From Chromatiales bacterium (GTDB taxonomy: Bacteria; Pseudomonadota; Gammaproteobacteria; UBA6429; Thiohalophilaceae), in NCBI GenBank assembly GCA_027070385.1, contig JALXDW010000293.1, positions 1-5,462 on the forward strand: a stretch of 5,462 nt of DNA. Direction: 5' to 3'. A program made the translations under genes and the position numbers. Below are positions 1-5,462 of this stretch, one piece after another; position 1 is the first letter of the stretch; every line of letters begins with the position of its first letter. The notes beneath the pieces were generated by a model, which saw only the letters and a program-made list of their open reading frames with translations, ran no database searches and was not told the origin of the DNA.

Positions 1-175
1 GGTTGAAATTGATGACACTCTCAGAACCATGATTCATGATGGTTCCAGTGAACAAGAAATTGAAGCGCATGTGCGAATGGTATCTGCGAGTATTCGTAAA
101 GATGGCATACGCCGTGTATTATCAGGTGAAACTTCACTCGAAGAAATTACGCGTGTTGCGTATGAGGAGGTCTAA
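1..175 (+). CDS. gspE: Type II secretion system ATPase GspE, C-terminal end (partial)
   Basis: The reading frame is open from the left edge (first whole codon at base 2) to a TAA at 173-175, giving the last 57 residues of a longer protein. It contains TLRTMIHDGSSEQEIE, a basic SIRKDGIRRVLSGETSLEEI stretch, and ends RVAYEEV. The pattern of a 'D-G-…-V-…-G-x-T-S-L-E-E-I-x-R-V' tail is typical of the C-terminal end of GspE/PilB-family secretion ATPases. The Walker A and B boxes and the zinc-binding region lie upstream and cannot be checked. From family knowledge, GspE is the cytoplasmic hexameric ATPase that powers pseudopilus assembly, docked to the membrane through GspL. The position directly before gspF, 3 bases away, strongly supports the assignment. 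The last codons also carry the gspF ribosome binding site. Confidence 0.93.
   Translation, partial: VEIDDTLRTMIHDGSSEQEIEAHVRMVSASIRKDGIRRVLSGETSLEEITRVAYEEV
164..171 (+). promoter_or_regulatory. Ribosome binding site of gspF, inside the gspE tail
   Basis: GAGGAGGT lies 7 bases before the gspF ATG at 179 and is a near-complete match to the anti-Shine-Dalgarno sequence. It also encodes the terminal Glu-Glu-Val of GspE. It fixes the gspF start and should allow efficient reinitiation just after the gspE stop at 173-175. Confidence 0.85.
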
Positions 176-178
176 ACC

Positions 179-1393
179 ATGCCGGCCTTTGAATATGTGG
201 CGCTGGATGCGGATGGGCGTAAAAAGAAAGGCATACTCGAAGGGGATTCAGCCCGACATGTTCGGCAGCAACTTCGTGAACAAGGCCTGTTAGCGACCTC
301 GGTTGACGAAGCTGCACAACGTGAGTCGGAACAATCCGCAGGCTTTAGTGTACAGCGGAGTGTGAGTGCAGCTGATTTATCGCTGATAACCCGCCAACTT
401 GCGACCTTGACAAAGTCAGGGCTACCTTTGGATGAAGCAACCTCAACCGTTGCCCGGCAAACTGAAAAACCACGGCTACAAAGGCTAATTCTGGGGATCC
501 GCGCCAAAATACTGGAAGGTCACTCGCTTGCCGATGGTATGGCACAATTTCCTCATGTATTTAATAATTTATATCGCTCAACTGTTGCTGCGGGTGAACA
601 GACCGGGCATCTTGATATTGTGCTGGAACGTTTGGCGGACTACACCGAAGGAAAACAACGGTTACAAAACAAAATCAAAATGGCATTGCTTTACCCTGTT
701 ATTTTGATCGTTATGGCTATTATTATAGTGTCTTTCTTACTGGCTTATGTTGTTCCTGAAGTGGTCAAGGTTTTTGAGGATTCAGGCCAAACTTTACCAT
801 TAATTACCCGCTTGATGATCGCAGCCAGTGATTTTCTGGTGGACTATTATTGGCTTATTATTCTGGTAATCATTGCCAGTATTTCTGTATTCAGTATGTT
901 GTACAAACAGCCGCTCGGGAAAGAAAAAATACATAAACTCTGGTTAAAATTACCTTTGGTGGGGCGTTTAGTCCGTGGTTCAAATACAGCACGCTTTACT
1001 CGCACATTAAGCATATTGGTTGCCAGTGGTGTTCCACTGCTGGAAGCATTGAAAATTTCAGGGCAAGTCGTTGAAAATTTGCCCATGCGCCATGCCATTC
1101 TCGAAGCCGCTTTGCGAGTAAGGGAAGGGGCAAGCTTGGCTCGATCGCTGGATGTAAGTGGTTACTTTCCACCAATTGTTGTTAATTTGATTGCCAGTGG
1201 TGAAGTCAGTGGTAATCTGGGTGAAATGCTTGAACGTTCATCGGTGAATCAGGAACAGGAACTTGAGACATTAATATCAACTTTAATGGGCTTATTAGAA
1301 CCTTTACTACTGTTAGTGATGGGTGGGGTTATCTTGATGATTGTGCTGGCGATATTATTACCAATATTTAACCTGAATCAACTGATACAATAA
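179..1393 (+). CDS. gspF: Type II secretion system inner-membrane platform protein GspF
   Basis: This 404-residue protein has the usual length for GspF. It starts with MPAFEYVALDADGRKKKG, the characteristic beginning of the family. Two T2SSF repeats are visible: the first at about residues 69-192 with GEQTGHLD at 139-146, and the second at about 271-395 with the matching GEVSGNLGEML at 341-351. Three hydrophobic helices can be seen at about 169-192, 222-241 and 372-397. This is the expected topology of a polytopic inner-membrane protein with two cytoplasmic helical domains. From family knowledge, GspF contacts GspE and GspL and is thought to help extract pseudopilins during ATP-driven filament growth. 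The ATG follows a strong GAGGAGGT site. It lies 3 bases after gspE and 40 bases before gspG, so co-transcription is likely. No truncation or frameshift is seen. Confidence 0.97.
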   Translation: MPAFEYVALDADGRKKKGILEGDSARHVRQQLREQGLLATSVDEAAQRESEQSAGFSVQRSVSAADLSLITRQLATLTKSGLPLDEATSTVARQTEKPRLQRLILGIRAKILEGHSLADGMAQFPHVFNNLYRSTVAAGEQTGHLDIVLERLADYTEGKQRLQNKIKMALLYPVILIVMAIIIVSFLLAYVVPEVVKVFEDSGQTLPLITRLMIAASDFLVDYYWLIILVIIASISVFSMLYKQPLGKEKIHKLWLKLPLVGRLVRGSNTARFTRTLSILVASGVPLLEALKISGQVVENLPMRHAILEAALRVREGASLARSLDVSGYFPPIVVNLIASGEVSGNLGEMLERSSVNQEQELETLISTLMGLLEPLLLLVMGGVILMIVLAILLPIFNLNQLIQ

Positions 1394-1422
1394 ATTCAGT
1401 TATCCATACAAAGTCGTCTTAC

Positions 1423-1426
1423 AGGA
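1423..1426 (+). promoter_or_regulatory. Ribosome binding site of gspG
   Basis: AGGA sits 7 bases before the ATG at 1434, in the 40-base gap after gspF. It favours this ATG over the in-frame ATG at 1446. The rest of the gap (1394-1422) shows no terminator-like hairpin or clear promoter. Confidence 0.6.
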
Positions 1427-1433
1427 AATTAAA

Positions 1434-1895
1434 ATGAAACAAGCGATGTCAAATATAAAATACAACAGAAATCTTCAGCGATCAAAATATCAACAGGGTT
1501 TTACTCTGATTGAAGTCATGGTTGTTGTTGTTATTCTCGGGATATTAGGTGCTGTGGTGTTGCCCAACATCATGGATGAACCCGGAAAAGCACGTATTAT
1601 TAAAGCAAAACAGGACATTGCCCAGCTTGAATCGGCACTGGATCGATATAAACTGGACAATTTCACTTATCCATCGACTGATCAAGGCTTGGAAGCACTG
1701 GTTAAAAAACCTTCGGGGTCACCTGAACCCAAGAATTATAAGTCGTCCGGCTATATTAAAAAATTGAATGTCGATCCATGGGGCAACCCGTATTTGTATT
1801 TAAGCCCCGGGATTCATGGTGCCATTGATATTTATTCTTTAGGTCCGGATCAACAGCAAAGTGATGATGACATTGGTAACTGGAATATTAACTAG
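1434..1895 (+). CDS. gspG: Major pseudopilin GspG
   Basis: This 153-residue protein is the main subunit of the periplasmic pseudopilus. A basic leader of 22 residues ends in QQG, and prepilin peptidase should cut after Gly22. The mature protein begins FTLIEVMVVVVILGILG, with Phe at +1 and Glu at +5, and is 131 residues long. Conserved major-pseudopilin features follow: KARIIKAKQDIAQLESALDR at about 52-71, YPSTDQGLEALV at 79-90, and DPWGNPY at 114-120. The C-terminal SLGPDQQQSDDDIGNW at 135-150 corresponds to the calcium-binding loop of the family, with candidate acidic ligands at Asp139 and Asp144-146. Only the family alignment supports the calcium role here. A leader of 22 residues is long for GspG; using ATG 1446 would give 18. 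The ATG at 1434 has an AGGA site at good spacing. It is followed by the gspH-K minor pseudopilins. Confidence 0.97.
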   Translation: MKQAMSNIKYNRNLQRSKYQQGFTLIEVMVVVVILGILGAVVLPNIMDEPGKARIIKAKQDIAQLESALDRYKLDNFTYPSTDQGLEALVKKPSGSPEPKNYKSSGYIKKLNVDPWGNPYLYLSPGIHGAIDIYSLGPDQQQSDDDIGNWNIN

Positions 1896-1922
1896 TGTCG
1901 ACAAACAGAGACAGTCGATCAC
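1895..1922 (+). promoter_or_regulatory. Possible hairpin between gspG and gspH
   Basis: GTGTCGAC at 1895-1902 can pair with GTCGATCAC at 1914-1922. This gives an 8-base-pair stem with one bulged T (1919) and an 11-base loop (1903-1913). The loop is purine-rich and holds AGAGA, the only weak Shine-Dalgarno candidate in front of the gspH ATG at 1924. The hairpin starts at the last base of the gspG stop codon and ends one base before that ATG. No run of T follows, so it is not an intrinsic terminator. A role in lowering gspH translation or protecting the gspG transcript end is inference only. Confidence 0.4.
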
Positions 1923-1923
1923 A

Positions 1924-2466
1924 ATGTCACTAAGGAGGTTATCGCCCGTCAAGTTAAACAAATCTGAATTCACGCGAGGTTTTACCCTGATAGAAATCAT
2001 GGTGGTGATTGCCATTATGGGGATCATGCTGGGGTTGGGGATGTTTGCTTTTGGTGACGGGGGCTTGTCCGAAAAGCTAGAACAGGAATCGCAACGATTA
2101 TATGGTTTGATAAAATTGGCCCAGGAAGAATCCATTTTGCAGTCGAAAGAACTGGCTCTGGAGCTGGAGAGTGATGGTTATGTTTTCAAGCAACGTATCG
2201 ATGATAAATGGCTGGATATTGCAGACGATAAACTTTTCAGGAAACGAACTCTGACAGCCGGTATTGAATTGAGCCTGGAGGTTGATGATAGAAAATTGAT
2301 ATTCGGCAACAATAAAGAGCAGGATATACCTGTTCGTGTGTATATTCTGTCCAGTGGAGAGGTAACCCCTTTTATCATCCGTTTAAAGATTTCGGATTTG
2401 GAGCAATTCTTTGAGATACAGGGTTTTGAAAATGGTCAGTTAATTCTGCAAAAGCGGGATATCTGA
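1924..2466 (+). CDS. gspH: Minor pseudopilin GspH
   Basis: From ATG 1924 the protein is 180 residues, close to the usual size of GspH. The leader of 19 residues ends in TRG; the predicted cut gives a mature start FTLIEIMVVIAIMGIML with Glu at +5. Family features are LAQEESILQSKELAL at 65-79 and SSGEVTPF at 143-150 near the C-terminal end. From family knowledge, GspH is a minor pseudopilin that links the GspI-J-K tip complex to the GspG filament. The start is uncertain. The frame is open further back to GTG 1861 and ATG 1864/1867, which would overlap gspG by about 30 bases and add about 20 residues without an obvious ribosome site. ATG 1924 itself has only a weak AGAGA upstream, within a possible hairpin. 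I chose it because it lies after gspG and gives a normal leader. Confidence 0.93.
   Translation: MSLRRLSPVKLNKSEFTRGFTLIEIMVVIAIMGIMLGLGMFAFGDGGLSEKLEQESQRLYGLIKLAQEESILQSKELALELESDGYVFKQRIDDKWLDIADDKLFRKRTLTAGIELSLEVDDRKLIFGNNKEQDIPVRVYILSSGEVTPFIIRLKISDLEQFFEIQGFENGQLILQKRDI
1931..1939 (+). promoter_or_regulatory. Perfect Shine-Dalgarno sequence inside the start of gspH
   Basis: TAAGGAGGT is a full 9-base complement to the 3' end of typical 16S rRNA. It falls in gspH codons 3-6 (Leu-Arg-Arg-Leu). No ATG, GTG or TTG follows within 5 to 15 bases in any frame. The in-frame codon at ideal spacing (8 bases) is GTC at 1948, one base away from GTG. It may be a relic of an older start, a ribosome-pausing site, or chance. 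Confidence 0.45.
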
Positions 2467-2469
2467 GGA

Positions 2470-2892
2470 ATGTTGAATTCAATCGTAAAAAAACCGCAGC
2501 GTGTTAGTCGAGTGGCGTATTATTCCGGTTTTACACTGCTGGAAGTGATGATTGCATTATTAATTGTAGCACTTGCATTAATGGCATTGGTAAAGGGGGC
2601 TGGGAGTAATGTCAATCATGCCAATGAATTACGTGACAAAACCTTTGCTCAATGGGTTGCGGTGAATAAAATAAATGAATGGCGGGCTCAAAAGCTATTT
2701 CCGGCCATTAGCCGAACAACCGGACAACAAATGATGGGGAAGCTGGAATGGTACTGGGCTTCACAGGTTTTTAAAACAGAAGACAAAAACATCCGGCGGG
2801 TTGAATTAAGTATCTACAAAGATGAGGAAGCCAGAAATACAAAAAAACAACCGGTTATTCGCTTAATATCATTTTTAAGTAAATCACCATGA
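2470..2892 (+). CDS. gspI: Minor pseudopilin GspI
   Basis: This 140-residue protein is near the usual GspI size, with a somewhat long leader of 20 residues ending YYSG. The mature start is FTLLEVMIALLIVALALMAL, with Glu at +5. The family signature follows: LRDKTFAQWVAVNKINEWR at 54-72, then a Gly-x-x-Met-Met-Gly stretch at 85-90 leading to LEWYW at 92-96, and IRRVELSIY at 108-116. From family knowledge, GspI nucleates the GspI-J-K tip of the pseudopilus. The ATG follows the gspH stop by 3 bases. GAGGA at 2465-2469 touches the ATG, which is too close for a normal ribosome site, so translation may be coupled to gspH. The in-frame TTG at 2473 is a less likely start. The end overlaps gspJ by 4 bases. 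Confidence 0.95.
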   Translation: MLNSIVKKPQRVSRVAYYSGFTLLEVMIALLIVALALMALVKGAGSNVNHANELRDKTFAQWVAVNKINEWRAQKLFPAISRTTGQQMMGKLEWYWASQVFKTEDKNIRRVELSIYKDEEARNTKKQPVIRLISFLSKSP

Positions 2893-3518
2893 ATGCAAAT
2901 AAAAAATTAACACAGTCCGGTTTTACCTTGCTGGAATTACTGGTTGCGCTCAGTATATTTGCTGTTATGTCAATTATGATTTTTGGCGGTTTGCGGGAAG
3001 TAATTAATGTACGAGCCACAACAGATAAACACACAAGTCGTTTAACTGAGCTGCAACTGACTTTTATGCATATTGGCAGGGATGTAAGGCAATTAGCGAA
3101 CCGCTCTGTTCGCAGTGAGTATGGTGACACGCTGCCGGCTTTACAATCAAGTGACTTAGGTCGCTATCGGCTTGAGTTCACTCGGGACGGTTACCCCAAT
3201 CCGGCTGGACTCAAGCGTAGCTCATTACAGCGTATCGCGTATGGGCTGGATGATAACAAACTTTATCGGTATCGTTGGAAGGTGCTGGATAGAGCAGAAG
3301 ACAGTCAACCAGTAAAAACATTGATGTTGAGTGCTGTGACAGGGTTTAATTTAAGATTTTTAACAAATGATGAAGACAGTCAGTGGTTAACAGCATGGCC
3401 ACCGCAAACGACGGATAGCAACAGGGTAACATTTCCCAAGGTCATTGAAGTCACATTTGAACTGGAAGACTGGGGACGATTTAGGCGTTTATTTATTCTA
3501 CCGGAAGTGATGCAGTAA
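2889..3518 (+). CDS. gspJ: Minor pseudopilin GspJ
   Basis: This 209-residue protein matches the usual GspJ length. The short leader of 11 residues ends QSG, and the mature start is FTLLELLVALSIFAVMS with Glu at +5. The GspJ-type motif is clear: FTRDGYPNPAGLKRSSLQR at 97-115, continuing IAYGLDDNKLYRYRW at 116-130 and VLDRAED at 132-138. A C-terminal beta-rich part ends with IEVTFELEDWG at 186-196. From family knowledge, GspJ binds GspI and GspK in the tip complex of the pseudopilus. The ATG overlaps the gspI stop in an ATGA arrangement and has no good ribosome binding site upstream. This points to translational coupling, with ribosomes finishing gspI restarting on gspJ. Confidence 0.96.
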   Translation: MNANKKLTQSGFTLLELLVALSIFAVMSIMIFGGLREVINVRATTDKHTSRLTELQLTFMHIGRDVRQLANRSVRSEYGDTLPALQSSDLGRYRLEFTRDGYPNPAGLKRSSLQRIAYGLDDNKLYRYRWKVLDRAEDSQPVKTLMLSAVTGFNLRFLTNDEDSQWLTAWPPQTTDSNRVTFPKVIEVTFELEDWGRFRRLFILPEVMQ

Positions 3519-3529
3519 ATTAAAATTTA

Positions 3530-4486
3530 ATGTACAGATTAAAAATGAAGCAACCAGTGAAAAATATAAAAAAACAGACCGGGATTGCCCTTATAGTCGT
3601 CATGCTGGTTGTTACACTCGTTGCTATCATGGCAGCAGGTATTGCATCAAAACAGCAGTTAAGTATACGAAGAACGTCTAATCTACTTAATCATGAACAG
3701 GCCTATATGTATTTGCTGGGGGCTGAAGATTGGGCTAAAAATATTCTGGTACAGGATTTTAAAGACAATAAAACCGATTCTTTTGATGACAACTGGGCTG
3801 TTGCATTACCACCTATCCCTGTAGAAGGTGGTTCGATACAAGGCAAGGTAAAGGACTTGCAGGCACGTTTCAATATTAATAATTTGTTAAAAGCAGGTAA
3901 TCCGGATCAGGACAGTATCAAGTTGCTACAAAATTTATTGAACGAGAAGAATATTGACATTGAATTAACAGATGCGATTGTCGACTGGCTGGACAAGGAT
4001 CTGGATGCAAGTATTCCTGCCGGTGCAGAAGATATAGATTATCTGAATAATAAAATACCTTACAGGGCGGCCAACCGGTTAATGGCCAGTTCATCGGAAG
4101 TGGTATTGATAAAGGGGTTTGACTATCAGCAGTATAAAAAAATCGCGCCGTATATTATTACCTTGCCAACATTCACACCATTAAATGTGAATACGGCTAC
4201 TGCCATGCAAATAAGTATGTTATCAAATCAGATCAGTTTGACAGAAGCAGAAGAAATAGTAAAAGCCAGGGATAAGTCAGGCTATAAAACAGTGAATGAA
4301 TTTATAGAACTGGAAGCGATAAAAGGTAAAAAAATCAATAAAGCTCTGTTATCAGTCAACAGTGAATATTTTTTGCTTGAAGCCCGCGCAGTTATTGGTA
4401 ACGTTCATTCCAGGCTGTATAGTGTGCTTCATCGTGACACACAAGGTAAAATGAACGTATTATTACGAACACAACGGAGAATATAA
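3530..4486 (+). CDS. gspK: Pseudopilus tip protein GspK
   Basis: This 318-residue protein is the large tip pseudopilin. The leader of 18 residues ends KKQTG, and the mature start is IALIVVMLVVTLVAIMAAG. Mature position 5 is Val, not Glu, which is the normal state for GspK and marks it as the filament cap. Conserved stretches are DLQARFNINNLL at 109-120, DAIVDWLDKDLD at 148-159 with GAEDIDYL at 165-172, PYRAANRLMASSSEVVLIKG at 177-196, and LNVNTATA at 218-225. The Asp-rich 153-170 region fits the part of GspK known to bind calcium in homologues. Neither ATG 3530 nor the in-frame ATG 3545 (leader of 13 residues) has a clear ribosome site. The second is a fair alternative. It lies 11 bases after gspJ and 3 bases before gspL. 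Confidence 0.96.
   Translation: MYRLKMKQPVKNIKKQTGIALIVVMLVVTLVAIMAAGIASKQQLSIRRTSNLLNHEQAYMYLLGAEDWAKNILVQDFKDNKTDSFDDNWAVALPPIPVEGGSIQGKVKDLQARFNINNLLKAGNPDQDSIKLLQNLLNEKNIDIELTDAIVDWLDKDLDASIPAGAEDIDYLNNKIPYRAANRLMASSSEVVLIKGFDYQQYKKIAPYIITLPTFTPLNVNTATAMQISMLSNQISLTEAEEIVKARDKSGYKTVNEFIELEAIKGKKINKALLSVNSEYFLLEARAVIGNVHSRLYSVLHRDTQGKMNVLLRTQRRI
4476..4480 (+). promoter_or_regulatory. Ribosome binding site of gspL, inside the gspK tail
   Basis: GGAGA lies 9 bases before the ATG at 4490, within the final Arg-Arg-Ile codons of gspK. It supports that start for gspL. Confidence 0.65.
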
Positions 4487-4489
4487 TAA

Positions 4490-5462
4490 ATGGCACGTGA
4501 GCTGTTTATCTTTCTGGATTCAGTCCGGCATAATGATTCCAACCCGGAACATGCAACACCGCATGGCCGTTGGGTATTGTGTAATAATGGGAAACCACTC
4601 GGTACTTTAATCAAAGGGTCACTTTTATCGGCTGCAAAAGCAGCGCGAGATGCACGCGTGATAGTAATTGTGCCGGGTGAAGATGTTGTGGTGACTGAAG
4701 TCACCCTGCCAGGCCAGAATAAACAAAGATTACTCGCTGCGCTGCCTTTTGCATTGGAAGACCAGTTAATAGATGATGTAGCAGATTTACATTTTGTGCT
4801 TGGGCCGCGACATGGTAATGGTCAGTATGTTGTTGCTGTTGTTAATCGTGAGCGTATGCAGTACTGGAGTGACATTTGTGATGAACTTGGTTTGCGTGTT
4901 GATTTAATGGTGCCGGATACACTGGCTTTGTCTACTCGTATTGGCACATGGACTATTTTGCTGGAAGACACACGTTCAATTGTTCGCACTGGTGTACATG
5001 CCGGTTTTGCGGTTGATCACAGTAATTTGAATCAATTATTGGCTACGACTATTCGTGATGCGGAAGGGGTGACACCTGAACGTATTGATATCATCGATTG
5101 CAGGAACATTAATATTAACGAAGATGATTTCAGCCTTGACTCAGGTATTGAGTTACATGTTACCAATTTTGAAAATGACAGTTTAATCTGGTTAGCAGAA
5201 CATTTTGATTATGAAACCCCGATTAATCTGCTTGCAGGGGAATTTAGCCGTAAGGAAAAAGTAAAGGGGCAATTACGTAAATGGTATTCATCGGCTGTAT
5301 TGTTGGCAATAGTACTTGTGACAAGCCTAACAATAAAAATTGCAAATTATATTATGCTGGATAATGAAAGCCGGAAGTTAACCATAGCGATGGAAAATTT
5401 ATACAAAAATACGTTTCCCCAAGCAAAACGTATTGTGAATGCACCAGCACAAATGCAACAAA
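4490..5462 (+). CDS. gspL: Type II secretion system protein GspL (partial, N-terminal 324 residues)
   Basis: The frame is open from ATG 4490 to the right edge with no stop, giving 324 whole codons. Most of the protein is present; full GspL proteins are about 380-420 residues. It begins MARELFIFLD. The family pattern follows: VIVIVPGEDVVVTEVTLPG at 57-75, then LLAALPFALEDQLIDDVADL at 81-100 with His101, and INLLAGEF at 245-252 at the end of the cytoplasmic domain. A basic patch (RKEKVKGQLRK at 254-264) precedes one membrane helix at about 266-288, in line with the positive-inside rule. After it comes the start of the periplasmic part. From family knowledge, the actin-like cytoplasmic domain binds GspE and the periplasmic ferredoxin-like domain binds GspM. 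The ATG is 3 bases after the gspK stop, with GGAGA upstream. The cut at the window end is not biological. Confidence 0.95.
   Translation, partial: MARELFIFLDSVRHNDSNPEHATPHGRWVLCNNGKPLGTLIKGSLLSAAKAARDARVIVIVPGEDVVVTEVTLPGQNKQRLLAALPFALEDQLIDDVADLHFVLGPRHGNGQYVVAVVNRERMQYWSDICDELGLRVDLMVPDTLALSTRIGTWTILLEDTRSIVRTGVHAGFAVDHSNLNQLLATTIRDAEGVTPERIDIIDCRNININEDDFSLDSGIELHVTNFENDSLIWLAEHFDYETPINLLAGEFSRKEKVKGQLRKWYSSAVLLAIVLVTSLTIKIANYIMLDNESRKLTIAMENLYKNTFPQAKRIVNAPAQMQQ

Noticed and set aside
172..507. Minus-strand open frame of 111 codons inside gspF
   Set aside because: It is the antisense shadow of a clear GspF coding region; its Ser/Arg/Cys-rich translation resembles no family and it has no supporting start context.
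1394..1433. Terminator or promoter between gspF and gspG
   Set aside because: There is no inverted repeat with a T-run and no convincing -35/-10 pair; the 40-base gap is best read as a plain operon spacer with the gspG ribosome site.
1861..1923. Upstream extension of gspH to GTG 1861 or ATG 1864/1867
   Set aside because: It would overlap the conserved C-terminal loop of gspG by about 30 bases, lacks a ribosome site, and gives a leader of about 40 residues with a non-basic, partly hydrophobic start. It is kept only as an alternative.
3519..3531. AT-rich palindrome ATTAAA-A-TTTAAT between gspJ and gspK
   Set aside because: With a single central base it cannot form a stable RNA hairpin with a normal loop, and such AT palindromes are common by chance in a gap of this composition.
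4429..4704. Minus-strand open frame of 91 codons across the gspK-gspL junction
   Set aside because: It lies antisense to the conserved end of gspK and the conserved start of gspL, and its low-complexity Ser/Thr-rich translation looks like a shadow frame.
1..5462. A type IV pilus or competence system, or a novel system, instead of a T2SS
   Set aside because: The presence of GspK, GspL and the GspG calcium-loop tail in the classical E-F-G-H-I-J-K-L order identifies a T2SS. Type IV pilus operons have PilM-N-O-P and FimU/PilV-W-X-type minor pilins.

Overview
The window is a contiguous piece of a type II secretion system (T2SS, general secretory pathway) operon. All genes lie on the + strand and appear in the classical order: the 3' end of gspE, then gspF, gspG, gspH, gspI, gspJ, gspK and the 5' part of gspL. 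Nearly every base is coding. The largest gap between genes is 40 bases (gspF to gspG), gspI and gspJ overlap by 4 bases, and I see no terminator or internal promoter that I could defend. I found no tRNA, rRNA, CRISPR array, insertion sequence or foreign cargo gene.

The protein motifs point to a Gram-negative proteobacterium, most likely a gammaproteobacterium with moderate to AT-leaning base composition. The E-F-G-H-I-J-K-L order and the protein family features fit that group, but nothing in the window fixes a genus. The genes gspC, gspD, gspM, gspN and gspO (the prepilin peptidase) would lie outside the window or elsewhere in the genome. The secreted substrates cannot be inferred from here.

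The window reads in three blocks. (1) Bases 1-1393 hold the last 57 codons of the GspE ATPase and the complete inner-membrane platform protein GspF. (2) Bases 1434-4486 hold five pseudopilins: the major one, GspG, then the minor ones GspH, GspI, GspJ and GspK. Each has a basic leader, a Gly before the predicted prepilin-peptidase cut, and a hydrophobic N-terminal helix. GspG, H, I and J keep Glu at mature position 5. GspK lacks it, as is usual for that tip subunit. (3) Bases 4490-5462 hold 324 codons of GspL, the bitopic protein that links GspE to the membrane platform; its periplasmic part runs off the window.

In the assembled machine, GspE hydrolyses ATP in the cytoplasm and is docked through GspL. 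GspF helps pull GspG subunits out of the membrane into a short periplasmic filament. GspK-I-J, joined to the filament by GspH, form its tip. The filament is thought to push folded exoproteins through the outer-membrane secretin.

I do not see a previously undescribed system. The most interesting non-textbook features sit at the gspG/gspH junction: a possible hairpin between the gspG stop and the gspH ATG, and a perfect 9-base Shine-Dalgarno sequence inside the first gspH codons that is not followed by a standard start codon. Several gene starts in the operon (gspH, gspI, gspJ, gspK) lack a good ribosome binding site, while gspF, gspG and gspL have one. This suggests translational tuning of subunit ratios.
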